Assembly (NCBI GenBank): GCA_945873105.1
Contig: CAMCBW010000051.1
Coordinates: 1-37,515 of the forward strand
DNA from: Tangfeifania diversioriginum
GTDB taxonomy: Bacteria; Bacteroidota; Bacteroidia; Bacteroidales; Prolixibacteraceae
Direction of reading: 5' to 3'
Length of the DNA: 37,515 nt
Shown here: positions 25,023 through 32,434 of the stretch, one piece after another
How positions within the stretch are numbered: the first letter of the stretch is position 1
Layout: every line of letters starts with the position of its first letter
The notes under the pieces: generated by a model
The model's database searches: none
Told to the model about the DNA's origin: nothing
What the model saw: the letters and a program-made list of their open reading frames with translations, nothing else
Program-made: the position numbers and the translations under genes

Positions 25023-26321
25023 ATGAGATTTTTAGCTTTTTTGGTCCTGTTGGTTTGGTTGACTGTTTTTTCCTCCATGGAGAAGCTGCAAGCGCAGTCA
25101 CTCGCCCCGGGGAATGCCAACAAGCAGGAAACTACGGCCTATCCAACCTTTCCCATCAATGATCCGATCTACTTTTTTTGTACTCAACAGGGGGTCAATG
25201 CTGCCTCATTGACAGCAAAATCAGCTGGTACGACGGTCTCCTTTCTTTGGGAAAAATATGATCCCCAGACTTTGAAATTTCAAATTTTTTCGAACGAGGC
25301 AGCCCCCGTTTCTACCATCAGCAATCTGACAGATGGTTGCTACAGAGTTACTTTTGCGGAGAGCGGACAGAGTTTTCAATACCGGGCCTGGGTAATGAAT
25401 GGCTGGCTAGCGCCGGTTGCAGCCATTTCGCAGTCCACCTGCACGGTTTTGAAGCTGACTTCGGCTGTTACAGGGGCATCCTACCAATATTTTGACCTCA
25501 CCACCGGCAAGCCGGTTCAGCTGAACCCTGACTACAAATACCGCTGGTACTCCGGAGCCACCTATTTCACGGCACTGCAAAACCCAACCATTGCACCACC
25601 ACCCTCCAAAAATATTGTTTACAAGGTCGAGGTCACCGACCGTTCAGGATGTATGAGAAGCTCCCAGGTAGATTATACTTCACCGGTTCCCATTGCCAAT
25701 TTTTCCTGGAGTACACCCCAGCAAAATGATCCGCAGTATGTATTTCCCCAGGCACCCGCAAACATTGACTTCAAGAATCTGAGCGAAAACAGTGATCCAG
25801 GCAAGTATGAATGGTACCTCTTCAAGGAGAAGGAGATTCTCGCCGCAATGGGGAGCGGAACCGCTGCCATCGACTCCTTTCAGGATGTATTGTACGATGA
25901 AAACCCACTTTACACCTATTACCTCTCCGGTAAATACAAGGTCAAGCTGGTGGCTTCAAAAACCGTTCAGTCGCTGACCTGCCGCGATACCTTCTATCTC
26001 CCCGATTACATCATCGTGGATACCTCCCTTGTAAAGGTGGCCCCGGTTTTTACCCCTAACGGGGATGGTGTCAATGACAAACTGATTTTGAAGACCAGGT
26101 CACTCGAAACTTTAAGCTTTACTGTATTGAATCGTTGGGGGAAGGTGGTACATCAGTTTTCCTCCAATAATTACATTCCCGATGAGTCGGAATTTGCTGC
26201 CTGGGATGGCACTGTAAACGGAAAACTGTGCGCACCTGGCGTCTATTTTTATGTGGTGGATGCCCGAGGAAGGGATGGGGAGCGACGGCGATCGAAGGGG
26301 TTTGTGGAAATGATCTGGTAA
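25023..26321 (+). CDS. Secreted protein with gliding-motility-associated (T9SS type B) C-terminal domain
   Basis: From the ATG at 25023 this is a 432-residue protein. It has a signal peptide (about 1-25, LQAQS), a central region with PKD/Ig-like beta strands (for example YKVEVTDRSGCMRSSQVDY and PANIDFKNLSENSDPGKYEW), and a C-terminal CHU_C domain (about 342-432). The latter starts at VAPVFTPNGDGVNDKLILK and ends with GVYFYVVDARGRDGERRRSKGFVEMIW. This domain is an established type IX secretion sorting signal, so the protein should be exported across the outer membrane and attached or released. Residues upstream of the ATG are not needed. Its stop codon abuts a palindromic repeat. Confidence 0.88.
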   Translation: MRFLAFLVLLVWLTVFSSMEKLQAQSLAPGNANKQETTAYPTFPINDPIYFFCTQQGVNAASLTAKSAGTTVSFLWEKYDPQTLKFQIFSNEAAPVSTISNLTDGCYRVTFAESGQSFQYRAWVMNGWLAPVAAISQSTCTVLKLTSAVTGASYQYFDLTTGKPVQLNPDYKYRWYSGATYFTALQNPTIAPPPSKNIVYKVEVTDRSGCMRSSQVDYTSPVPIANFSWSTPQQNDPQYVFPQAPANIDFKNLSENSDPGKYEWYLFKEKEILAAMGSGTAAIDSFQDVLYDENPLYTYYLSGKYKVKLVASKTVQSLTCRDTFYLPDYIIVDTSLVKVAPVFTPNGDGVNDKLILKTRSLETLSFTVLNRWGKVVHQFSSNNYIPDESEFAAWDGTVNGKLCAPGVYFYVVDARGRDGERRRSKGFVEMIW

Positions 26322-26463
26322 TGTGAAAGTTGGGAAATGTGAAAATGTGAAAATGAGGTTTTTGTGAAAGTGGAATTATCGTTTCTTATTTGCTTAGGTT
26401 TAGAGCTGAATAGTTGAGTGTAGCGCAATTTCCACATTTTCACATTTCCCAATTTTCACATTC
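26322..26463. repeat. Inverted tandem-array element E (GGAAATGTGAAA word)
   Basis: The left arm (26319-26359) reads AATGTGAAAGTTGGG then AATGTGAAAATGTGAAAATG. The right arm (26429-26463) is its reverse complement, TTTCCACATTTTCACATTTCC then AATTTTCACATTC, with about four mismatches over 38 bp. A core of about 69 bp lies between. The left arm begins exactly at the TAA of the T9SS protein gene, and the right arm ends 20 nt before the next start. Confidence 0.88.
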
Positions 26464-26483
26464 TTTAAATAGTTAACTAATTT

Positions 26484-26753
26484 ATGGATAAAGAACTAGA
26501 AAATGCCAGAAGCATACTCTGGGCCCAGCAACAGTGGCCGGGGATCTATTTCTTCAAGTTTATCGTGCCCAATGACAAGGATAAATTGGAACTGGTCAGA
26601 AAATTGTTCCAATTTGAGGATCAGATAACCTATCGAACCTCCAAGGACATCCGGTTTATTTCACTTTCCTGCAAGCAGGAGATGAAGAACCCGGATGAGG
26701 TGCTGGCAATCTATCAAAAAGCCGGGGAGATTGAAGGGGTGATTTCGCTTTGA
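26484..26753 (+). CDS. DUF493 family protein
   Basis: This small 89-residue protein is of the DUF493 (YbeD-like) family, which has an ACT-like ferredoxin fold. The recognised pattern is WPGIYFFKFIVPNDKDKLELVRKLF followed by a basic/serine strand (TSKDIRFISLSCKQEMKNPDEVLAIYQKA) and a closing VISL strand. A regulatory, ligand- or protein-binding role is assumed in the family, with no enzymatic residues. The gene is bracketed on both sides by inverted-array elements E and H, so it looks like an independent cassette. Confidence 0.85.
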   Translation: MDKELENARSILWAQQQWPGIYFFKFIVPNDKDKLELVRKLFQFEDQITYRTSKDIRFISLSCKQEMKNPDEVLAIYQKAGEIEGVISL

Positions 26754-26759
26754 GAAGGT

Positions 26760-26968
26760 CTATGGGACTAAGGGACCAAGGGACTGGGAGACATAGGGAC
26801 TAAGAAGACCTGGAGCGTGTTGCATTGGAAGTTTGTAGGTTTCATAGAGCGTTATGAAGGAAAACTAATGCAGATTTAATGCTCTCCCCAAGTCTCCCAA
26901 TCTTTCCTGATAAATTCGTGCAATTCGTGTAATTTGTGGTTTGGAGGGGTTTAATCTAAAATCGAAAA
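26760..26968. repeat. Composite repeat region H between DUF493 and S37 peptidase
   Basis: A purine-rich array (26763-26803) of GGGACTAAG/GGGACCAAG/GGGACTGGGAGACATA units follows the DUF493 stop by about 10 nt. A partial reverse-complement arm, CTCCCCAAGTCTCCCAATC, lies at about 26883-26901. Next come ATTCGTGCAATTCGTGTAATT units (26914-26935) and the box AATCTAAAATCGAAAA (26953-26968), ending 10 nt before the next start codon. No gene is visible in this 225-bp gap. Confidence 0.7.
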
Positions 26969-26978
26969 CAGTTAAGAA

Positions 26979-28286
26979 ATGAATCATACCAGTTTTAAAT
27001 CATCGTGGGGGCGTTTGGCCCTTTTGCTACTATTATTTCTTGCATTTCAGTCGCTTGTTGCGCAATCTCTGCAGGTGCGGATCAAGGCATTGCCCGGTAT
27101 CATCTCGGTAGAGAAGTTGGAGCAAAATGGCTTCTTCAGTGAAGCCTATGTTGTCAATGTCAAACAGCCAATCGACCATATGCATCCTGATAAGGGGAGT
27201 TTTTCGCAACGGGTATTTGTTTCGCACCTGGCCTATGACCGTCCTGTCGTTTTCATCACCGAGGGTTATGGCGGCGGTTATGCAGCAAGCAGCAGGCACC
27301 TGAATGAGCTTTGCCCCTTGCTGAAAGCCAATCAGCTCTTTGTCGAGCACCGCTATTTTGGGAAATCGATTCCTGAAGTTGTCGATTGGGCCGACTTGAC
27401 TGTAGAGAATGCAGCCGCAGATCAGCACCATGTAGTGGAACTTTTCAAAAGTATCTACAACCAGAAGTGGGTGAGTACGGGCATTAGCAAGGGAGGGGAG
27501 ACTGCCCTCTACCACCGGACACTTTATCCGGATGATGTAGCAGTTACAGTGCCTTATGTGGCTCCCCTTAACTTCGCCGTAGAGGAGCAACGGCATCCCC
27601 ATTTTATTGAAAAAGAGGTTGCTACCAAAAAGGAGCGCAAAATGGTAAAAGAGTTTCAAATGGAGGTGTTGAAACGAAAGGATCAATTGATGCCGCTGTT
27701 CGAAAAACTTTGCAAAGAGAAAAAATATCAGTTTAAAGCTCCTGTAAGAGAGATCTATGACTATTCAGTCCTGGAGTTTTCCTTCTCTTTCTGGCAGTGG
27801 GGCCATTCGGTGAAAGAGATTCCTCTCTTGACTTCGACCGACAAGGAGATTTTTGATTATTTCCAAAAGGTAAGCTCCTGCAGTTATTTTGACATCGAAA
27901 GCGGAAAGGCCAACATGCCATTCTTTGTACAGGCACACCGGCAACTTGGTTATTACGCATACAATCCAAAACCCTTTAAAAAGGTGATAGAAACCAAAGA
28001 TATGCGTGGTTACATCGAAAAATTGTTTTTGGAGAAGGCGCAGGTTTTTCCACACGATCCGTCCATGAGCAAGCTGAACGACGAGTATCTGAAGAGCTCA
28101 GCTACCAATGTCCTGCTGATTTATGGCGGAATCGACCCATGGTCAGCATCTGCGGCTACAGGGGGAAAGAACCCAGGGGTAGTAAAGTTTGTACAACCGG
28201 GAGGCAGCCACAAAACCCGCATCTCCACCATGCCAGAGCCCATGAAACAACAAGCGATCGATACACTTAACGAGTGGCTAAAGTAG
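26979..28286 (+). CDS. Secreted S37-type (PS-10) serine peptidase
   Basis: This 435-residue alpha/beta-hydrolase peptidase begins with a signal peptide (about 1-29, LVAQS). It matches the S37 / PS-10 family, known for tripeptidyl aminopeptidases of Streptomyces. The probable triad is S170 in STGISKGGETALYH, D386 in YGGIDPWSAS and H411 in QPGGSHKTR. An oxyanion-type loop is seen at TEGYGGGYAAS (95-105), and VEHRYFGKS is a further family mark. It likely trims peptides in the periplasm or outside the cell. It converges on ovoA with a palindromic element between the two stops. Confidence 0.88.
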   Translation: MNHTSFKSSWGRLALLLLLFLAFQSLVAQSLQVRIKALPGIISVEKLEQNGFFSEAYVVNVKQPIDHMHPDKGSFSQRVFVSHLAYDRPVVFITEGYGGGYAASSRHLNELCPLLKANQLFVEHRYFGKSIPEVVDWADLTVENAAADQHHVVELFKSIYNQKWVSTGISKGGETALYHRTLYPDDVAVTVPYVAPLNFAVEEQRHPHFIEKEVATKKERKMVKEFQMEVLKRKDQLMPLFEKLCKEKKYQFKAPVREIYDYSVLEFSFSFWQWGHSVKEIPLLTSTDKEIFDYFQKVSSCSYFDIESGKANMPFFVQAHRQLGYYAYNPKPFKKVIETKDMRGYIEKLFLEKAQVFPHDPSMSKLNDEYLKSSATNVLLIYGGIDPWSASAATGGKNPGVVKFVQPGGSHKTRISTMPEPMKQQAIDTLNEWLK

Positions 28287-28306
28287 AATATTTCAGCAAG
28301 TAGGTA

Positions 28307-28401
28307 TTTGTTTGAAGGGTTTGAAATGTTTAAAAGTTTGAAATGTTGTGGCTGCTAACACTTCAAACCACACAAACATTTCAAACCCTTCAAACAATTT
28401 T
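28307..28401. repeat. Inverted tandem-array element F (GTTTGAA word), convergent S37/ovoA gap
   Basis: The left arm (28307-28350) reads TTTGTTTGAAGGGTTTGAAA, then TGTTTAAAAGTTTGAAATG. The right arm (28357-28401) is the reverse complement, with TTTGAAATGTTTG and GTTTGAAGGG recognisable. The core is only about 6-10 bp, so the whole forms a near-continuous hairpin of over 40 bp per arm. Its position between two converging genes would suit a bidirectional terminator. The word is the same as in element A (4076-4210). Confidence 0.88.
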
Positions 28402-28405
28402 GCTT

Positions 28406-30514
28406 TTACCGCTTCTTCCAGACCGACACCTCTATCTGTTTTAAAATGGATTTCCGTTTGTTGACCCTGAAAACGGAAGGCAGGGTTGTCGTTTGTCCAG
28501 TTTTGGTAAAGTGCTCTTTCAACAATTCTTCCAGTGTTTCCATCCCGCGTACAGGTTCAGCGGAGCTTCGGTAACCACCCAGCCAGTTTTCGGGTTTTGT
28601 GTACTTTTCGTCCCAGTCCCAGGCGGTTGCCACAACCAGGATTCCACCATCGTTCATCCGGCGGTAAAGTTGTGATAGTAGCTCTTTGGGCTGATAGATC
28701 CGGTCGACGATGTCATTCAGGAGTACCAGGTCATATCCGCTGAAGACATTCTTCAGGTTGCTAAAATCGGATTGCAGGAATTTAACCTTTCCGACGAGTG
28801 GTTTCAAGTCGAAATCATCCAGGGTTACCTGGCGGTAATCGCACACTTCACCCTCTTCCGGGAAGGTGTAGTTGAACCGTCCCTGTTCCTGAAGCTGTGA
28901 CGCAATGCGTATGGTTCTTGCAGAAAGATCCACTCCTGTGACATTTTGAAAAGTACGGGCCAGCTCCCAGCTACTTCGGCCGGTCTTGCAACCCATGTCC
29001 AGTGCGCAGCGCTGATATCCGTCAACGGACACATTGGAGCAGAAATCAGCAATTGCTTTTTGGAAATTTGGGATGCCTTCCGAATTGGCGCCGTAATGCG
29101 TTTCGCAATATTGGATGACCTCCGGATCTGTTTCATAGCCTTGGTCTTTGATGACAACTTCCTGGTAAGAGGATACATAGCGGAATCCGGCATGCTGGTA
29201 GAAGTGCCTTCTGAAGGCATACCTGGAATTGCGGATGGCTTCGTTTCCTGTTGAAATCCAGGATCCTCCCTTGATCATGTTGTGCCGCAGATCGAAGGTT
29301 GGGGTAGAGAAATCATCGTAGGAGGGATGAATCTTGAACCCTTCGTATCCAGAGATGGGTGTTTCGGTCCACTGCCAGACATTGCCAACCAGATCGTAAT
29401 ACTCGCCAAAGGCAAAGTGATTTACCGGACAGGGGCTTTGGTAATGCTCGAGATTGATGTTGCCGGGGGCTTTTTCCCACTCGGGCACATCAGGTATATT
29501 GGCCCGATCGCGGAGCAGATACCACTCCTCTTCGGTCATCAGCCGGATGGGCAATCCTGTTTTTTCGGCTTTCCAGTTGCAAAAGGCTTTGGCTTCCAGG
29601 TAATTGACTTCAACCGGCCAGTTCCAGGGCATCTCTACCTCTTCAAAAACCAATCTTAATTTGAAATTGTCCCCTTGTTTGCGCCAGAAAACGGGATGTT
29701 CTGCCTTGGCAAAATTCCTCCAGCGCCATCCCTCTTCTGTCCAGAAATGTTCGGTTTGATAACCCTTGTTGTGGATGAATTCAAGATATTCTCCGTTGGA
29801 GCACAACATGGAGGCGGCTTCGAAAGGTTCAATAACAGCCTGGTGAATGCCATATTCATTGTCCCAACCGTAAAGGGAATCCTCAAATTTCTTGCCCAGT
29901 TTAATGGTGCCTCCGTTTGCTTTGATCAGTTTGTTGGCTGGTGCCGGTGCGGCCAAATTGCAGGTTTTCCAACCGTTGATCGGTTTTAGGTATTCCAGTG
30001 GAAGCTGGCGAATGAGGACAGAAGAGGTTTCGATGTGGATCCTGGAGTGTTCGATACCCATCAGGATGATCCAGATGGGATCCTCCCAGCGTATGGGCAA
30101 CTGGATGGGCAGCGTCTCAATCAAATGGACCACCGTTTCAAATACCTGATCCCGGTAGGCTTTTACCTCCTCTACGGAAGGCCATTTGTAATTGCTTTGG
30201 TTGAGGTCGTCCCACGACATTTCATCTACCCCGATGGCAAACATGGATTCAAACCTGGGATTGATCCTATCTTCCAATATTTTGGAAATCACAAGTTTGT
30301 TGATGTAAAATGCAGCGGTGTGGCCATAATAGAAGATCAGGGGGTGGCGCAGGGGATCAGCGGTCCGGTACATTCCGTCTGTGTCAGCAAATACCTCAAA
30401 CAGGTGTTCATCCAGACGGTAACTATTCTTGAAATAGGTGAGGATTTCAGCCCTTTTTTGTTCGGGGTTTCCAGAGTCCAATAGGATGGTTCTGGTTAGG
30501 AAACGGGGATCCAT
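28406..30514 (-). CDS. ovoA: 5-histidylcysteine sulfoxide synthase / 4-mercaptohistidine N-methyltransferase
   Basis: OvoA is the key enzyme of ovothiol A synthesis, an iron-dependent oxidative coupling of Cys and His followed, through its methyltransferase domain, by N-methylation. I start it at MDPRFLTRTI (30514), giving 702 residues; the longer frame runs into the upstream gene. The order is a DinB-like domain with iron ligands H65 (YYGHTAAFY), H156 and H160 plus E162 (HSRIHIE), and a FGE-sulfatase domain (about 195-450, with GNVWQWTE and GGSWISTGNEAIRNS). The SAM methyltransferase follows (about 500-702, LDMGCKTGRSSWELA). The layout is typical of OvoA. The lyase OvoB that cleaves the sulfoxide is not in the window. 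Confidence 0.93.
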   Translation of the reverse strand: MDPRFLTRTILLDSGNPEQKRAEILTYFKNSYRLDEHLFEVFADTDGMYRTADPLRHPLIFYYGHTAAFYINKLVISKILEDRINPRFESMFAIGVDEMSWDDLNQSNYKWPSVEEVKAYRDQVFETVVHLIETLPIQLPIRWEDPIWIILMGIEHSRIHIETSSVLIRQLPLEYLKPINGWKTCNLAAPAPANKLIKANGGTIKLGKKFEDSLYGWDNEYGIHQAVIEPFEAASMLCSNGEYLEFIHNKGYQTEHFWTEEGWRWRNFAKAEHPVFWRKQGDNFKLRLVFEEVEMPWNWPVEVNYLEAKAFCNWKAEKTGLPIRLMTEEEWYLLRDRANIPDVPEWEKAPGNINLEHYQSPCPVNHFAFGEYYDLVGNVWQWTETPISGYEGFKIHPSYDDFSTPTFDLRHNMIKGGSWISTGNEAIRNSRYAFRRHFYQHAGFRYVSSYQEVVIKDQGYETDPEVIQYCETHYGANSEGIPNFQKAIADFCSNVSVDGYQRCALDMGCKTGRSSWELARTFQNVTGVDLSARTIRIASQLQEQGRFNYTFPEEGEVCDYRQVTLDDFDLKPLVGKVKFLQSDFSNLKNVFSGYDLVLLNDIVDRIYQPKELLSQLYRRMNDGGILVVATAWDWDEKYTKPENWLGGYRSSAEPVRGMETLEELLKEHFTKTGQTTTLPSVFRVNKRKSILKQIEVSVWKKR

Positions 30515-30533
30515 ATACTTAAGATAAAAGGAT

Positions 30534-31067
30534 TTATAAATATTTTCCGACCTCTTTTTTAAGGTCCGACAAGGCCAATGCCACCGGAGCGGGATTTTCT
30601 CCCATATAATTGACAAAGATCTTTTTGCTGAGTTCATAAGCTGAACCATCTGGATCCACCTCTTCTGCCGACCTGTTGATCAGCACGATGAGCTTCTCCT
30701 TGGCTCCCTTGATCGTTTCCCAAAGCAGGGGTGAAACATAGATTTGCTGGGAGAGGTTGTGCTCATATTCCTGCCTGATCGTTGTAAGCAATAATTTGTG
30801 GTATTGGGCTGCAGACAAATCCTGTGGGGACTGCCTGACCAGCATCGATTCGGGGGAAATTCTTTCGAGAAAAAGCGTCAGTCGTTCGTAGGACTGTAGT
30901 TTTATGGGGGTCATCTCTTTGGCATGCAGTACTTTGAATTCAAATTCCCTTCTGCGCTTGTCATTTTCGAGCATGTCGTGAAAGAGGAAATAGGCTGTAA
31001 TAAAAACGATCAAAGCCGGCAGGACAATTTTCAGAATTTCATAAAATCCGTTGATATCGTTGGCCAT
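30534..31067 (-). CDS. DUF7935-like membrane-anchored protein
   Basis: This is a 177-residue protein with one N-terminal membrane helix (about 10-30, ILKIVLPALIVFITAYFLF). A charged, helical cytoplasmic domain follows. The segments TPIKLQSYERLTLFLERISPESML, QEYEHNLSQQIYVSP and WETIKGAKEKLIVLINRSAEEV match a widespread Bacteroidota family of unknown function that I recall as DUF7935. It lies 19 nt upstream of ovoA and 48 nt downstream of the small membrane-protein gene, so the three are probably one operon. Confidence 0.75.
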   Translation of the reverse strand: MANDINGFYEILKIVLPALIVFITAYFLFHDMLENDKRRREFEFKVLHAKEMTPIKLQSYERLTLFLERISPESMLVRQSPQDLSAAQYHKLLLTTIRQEYEHNLSQQIYVSPLLWETIKGAKEKLIVLINRSAEEVDPDGSAYELSKKIFVNYMGENPAPVALALSDLKKEVGKYL

Positions 31068-31115
31068 AGATTGTCTTATTTAATTGTATATATGTTGGAT
31101 AAGTACGTTGAACTT

Positions 31116-31508
31116 TTACTTGGGTTTCTGCAGCAGTCCGTAGAATTGAAAAAATTGAATCGAGAAGAAAAAAATCGTGAGCACTGCCAAAAGCAGGTAT
31201 CTTCTTTTTTTGAAATAGAAAAAAAGAAGGGAGGCAAGTGCCAAAAAAGCACCGGCAACATTGAGCCATCCGGAAGCAATGAGCAATTCTGCCGTCTCTT
31301 TCAAAGGAGCATTGTCCACAAATTGGGCTGCATTAATTTGAAACAGATTGCAAAAGAGGGAGAACAAACCGGTAGCCATCAGTACCCCCCATCCGGAATA
31401 GGTGAAGCCGGCTTTTTTGTCCACAAATCCTATGATAACCAATGCTATGCCAATGAAAATTCCCCAGGATGGGATGAGCATTGGAAGATAAAGTTCAGAA
31501 CTCTGCAT
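31116..31508 (-). CDS. Small multi-pass membrane protein
   Basis: This is a 130-residue, very hydrophobic protein with about four membrane helices (near 8-27, 38-57, 76-98 and 103-123) and short basic loops (FFYFKKRRYLLLA). There is no motif I recognise. It is the first gene of the likely operon with the DUF7935-like gene and ovoA. No function is proposed. Confidence 0.65.
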   Translation of the reverse strand: MQSSELYLPMLIPSWGIFIGIALVIIGFVDKKAGFTYSGWGVLMATGLFSLFCNLFQINAAQFVDNAPLKETAELLIASGWLNVAGAFLALASLLFFYFKKRRYLLLAVLTIFFFSIQFFQFYGLLQKPK

Positions 31509-31638
31509 GACGTAATCAGATTAAATTGATGGCTGATTTTGAAGATGCAAATTAGCAAAATATAGTGGATGATGTTGATCCATTTCCCTTGAAAATGAAG
31601 ATTACAGTTTTATATACTGCTGTTGAGGGCTAATTCAT

Positions 31639-31646
31639 TATTTTTG
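31639..31646 (+). promoter_or_regulatory. Candidate -7 promoter element before the HAD gene
   Basis: TATTTTTG is an exact match to TAnnTTTG, 20 nt before the ATG at 31667. No TTG is found at the ideal -33 position, so confidence is modest. Confidence 0.4.
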
Positions 31647-31666
31647 CTGAAAATTAAATATTGCCG

Positions 31667-32266
31667 ATGTTGACAAAACAAGTTTTATCTGTTGATCCAA
31701 GGGCCAAGGGTCTGATATTTGACATTGATGGCACCATTTCTGATACCATGTCTATTCATTTGCTGGCCTACCAGCAGACTGCCGCAGAGTATGGTTTTGA
31801 GATCACATCAGAAGTTTTCTACAGCATGGCCGGGGTTCCTGCTTATCAGACCAGTTTGAAGCTGAAGGAGAAATTCAAAATAGATTTTGATCCTCAGGTA
31901 TTTGCAGATAGAAAAGAGTACTATTTTCTCCAGAATATTCACAAGGCAGCAGCCATTCAACCCGTGATTAAAATTATTGAGGAGTACGCCGGAAAGTTGC
32001 CCATGGCTTGTGGCACCGGTGGTACCCGGTTTTATGCCAACAAGACCCTGGAGCTGGCAGGTGTCAGGAATCATTTCGAACACATTGTTACGGCGGAGGA
32101 TGTGGAAAACCACAAGCCTCATCCGGATACTTTTTTGCGGGCAGCCGAATTGATTGGTGTCGATCCGGAATATTGCCAGGTTTTTGAAGATAGTCCGCTG
32201 GGTATCCAGGCCGCTGAAACTGCAGGGATGATTGCCACGGATATTACACCTTTCTTGCAAGGTTAA
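31667..32266 (+). CDS. HAD-superfamily phosphatase, beta-phosphoglucomutase/YqaB-like
   Basis: From the ATG at 31667 this is a 199-residue HAD subfamily IA hydrolase. Motif I is FDIDGTISDT with D19 and D21. The threonine/serine motif II region is ACGTGGT, the lysine lies in NHKPHPDTF and motif III is FEDSPLGIQAA. The helical cap (about 33-100) and DTMSIH after motif I resemble YqaB-type fructose-1-phosphate or sugar-phosphate phosphatases. The substrate is a guess. The stop codon TAA lies inside the first unit of repeat element G, so the last Gly codon belongs to the array. Confidence 0.87.
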   Translation: MLTKQVLSVDPRAKGLIFDIDGTISDTMSIHLLAYQQTAAEYGFEITSEVFYSMAGVPAYQTSLKLKEKFKIDFDPQVFADRKEYYFLQNIHKAAAIQPVIKIIEEYAGKLPMACGTGGTRFYANKTLELAGVRNHFEHIVTAEDVENHKPHPDTFLRAAELIGVDPEYCQVFEDSPLGIQAAETAGMIATDITPFLQG

Positions 32267-32417
32267 AGGATAAAGGATAAAGGTTAAAGGTTAAAGGGAA
32301 GAAAACTACAATCAGTGTCTTTGAGGGTATATGTATTAATTTTTCAAGTTAATTTAAGTACATCATGTGGGGCTCACTTTAACCTTTAACCTTTATCCTT
32401 TAACCTTTATCCCTCTT
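32259..32417. repeat. Inverted tandem-array element G (AAAGGTT/AAAGGAT word)
   Basis: The left arm (32259-32301) is built of 7-bp units AAAGGTT and AAAGGAT. The right arm (32378-32417) is the reverse complement, TTTAACCTTTAACCTTTATCC. A core of about 76 bp separates them. The HAD stop codon lies in the first unit, and uvrB begins 18 nt after the right arm, so the element fills the whole gap. Confidence 0.9.
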
Positions 32418-32434
32418 TTAATGAAATATTAAGC

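Noticed and set aside
4116-26428. Conserved core between the arms of different inverted elements
   Set aside because: Short likenesses exist (for example GCTGAATA in elements A and E, ATTTGCTT in D and E), but the cores are A+T-rich, differ in length and do not align along their full extent. This is too weak to claim a shared RNA or box.
30515-30649. Longer ovoA N terminus
   Set aside because: The extra 45 residues overlap the end of the DUF7935-like gene and look like reading through another gene's frame. MDPRF at 30514 begins the OvoA family sequence.
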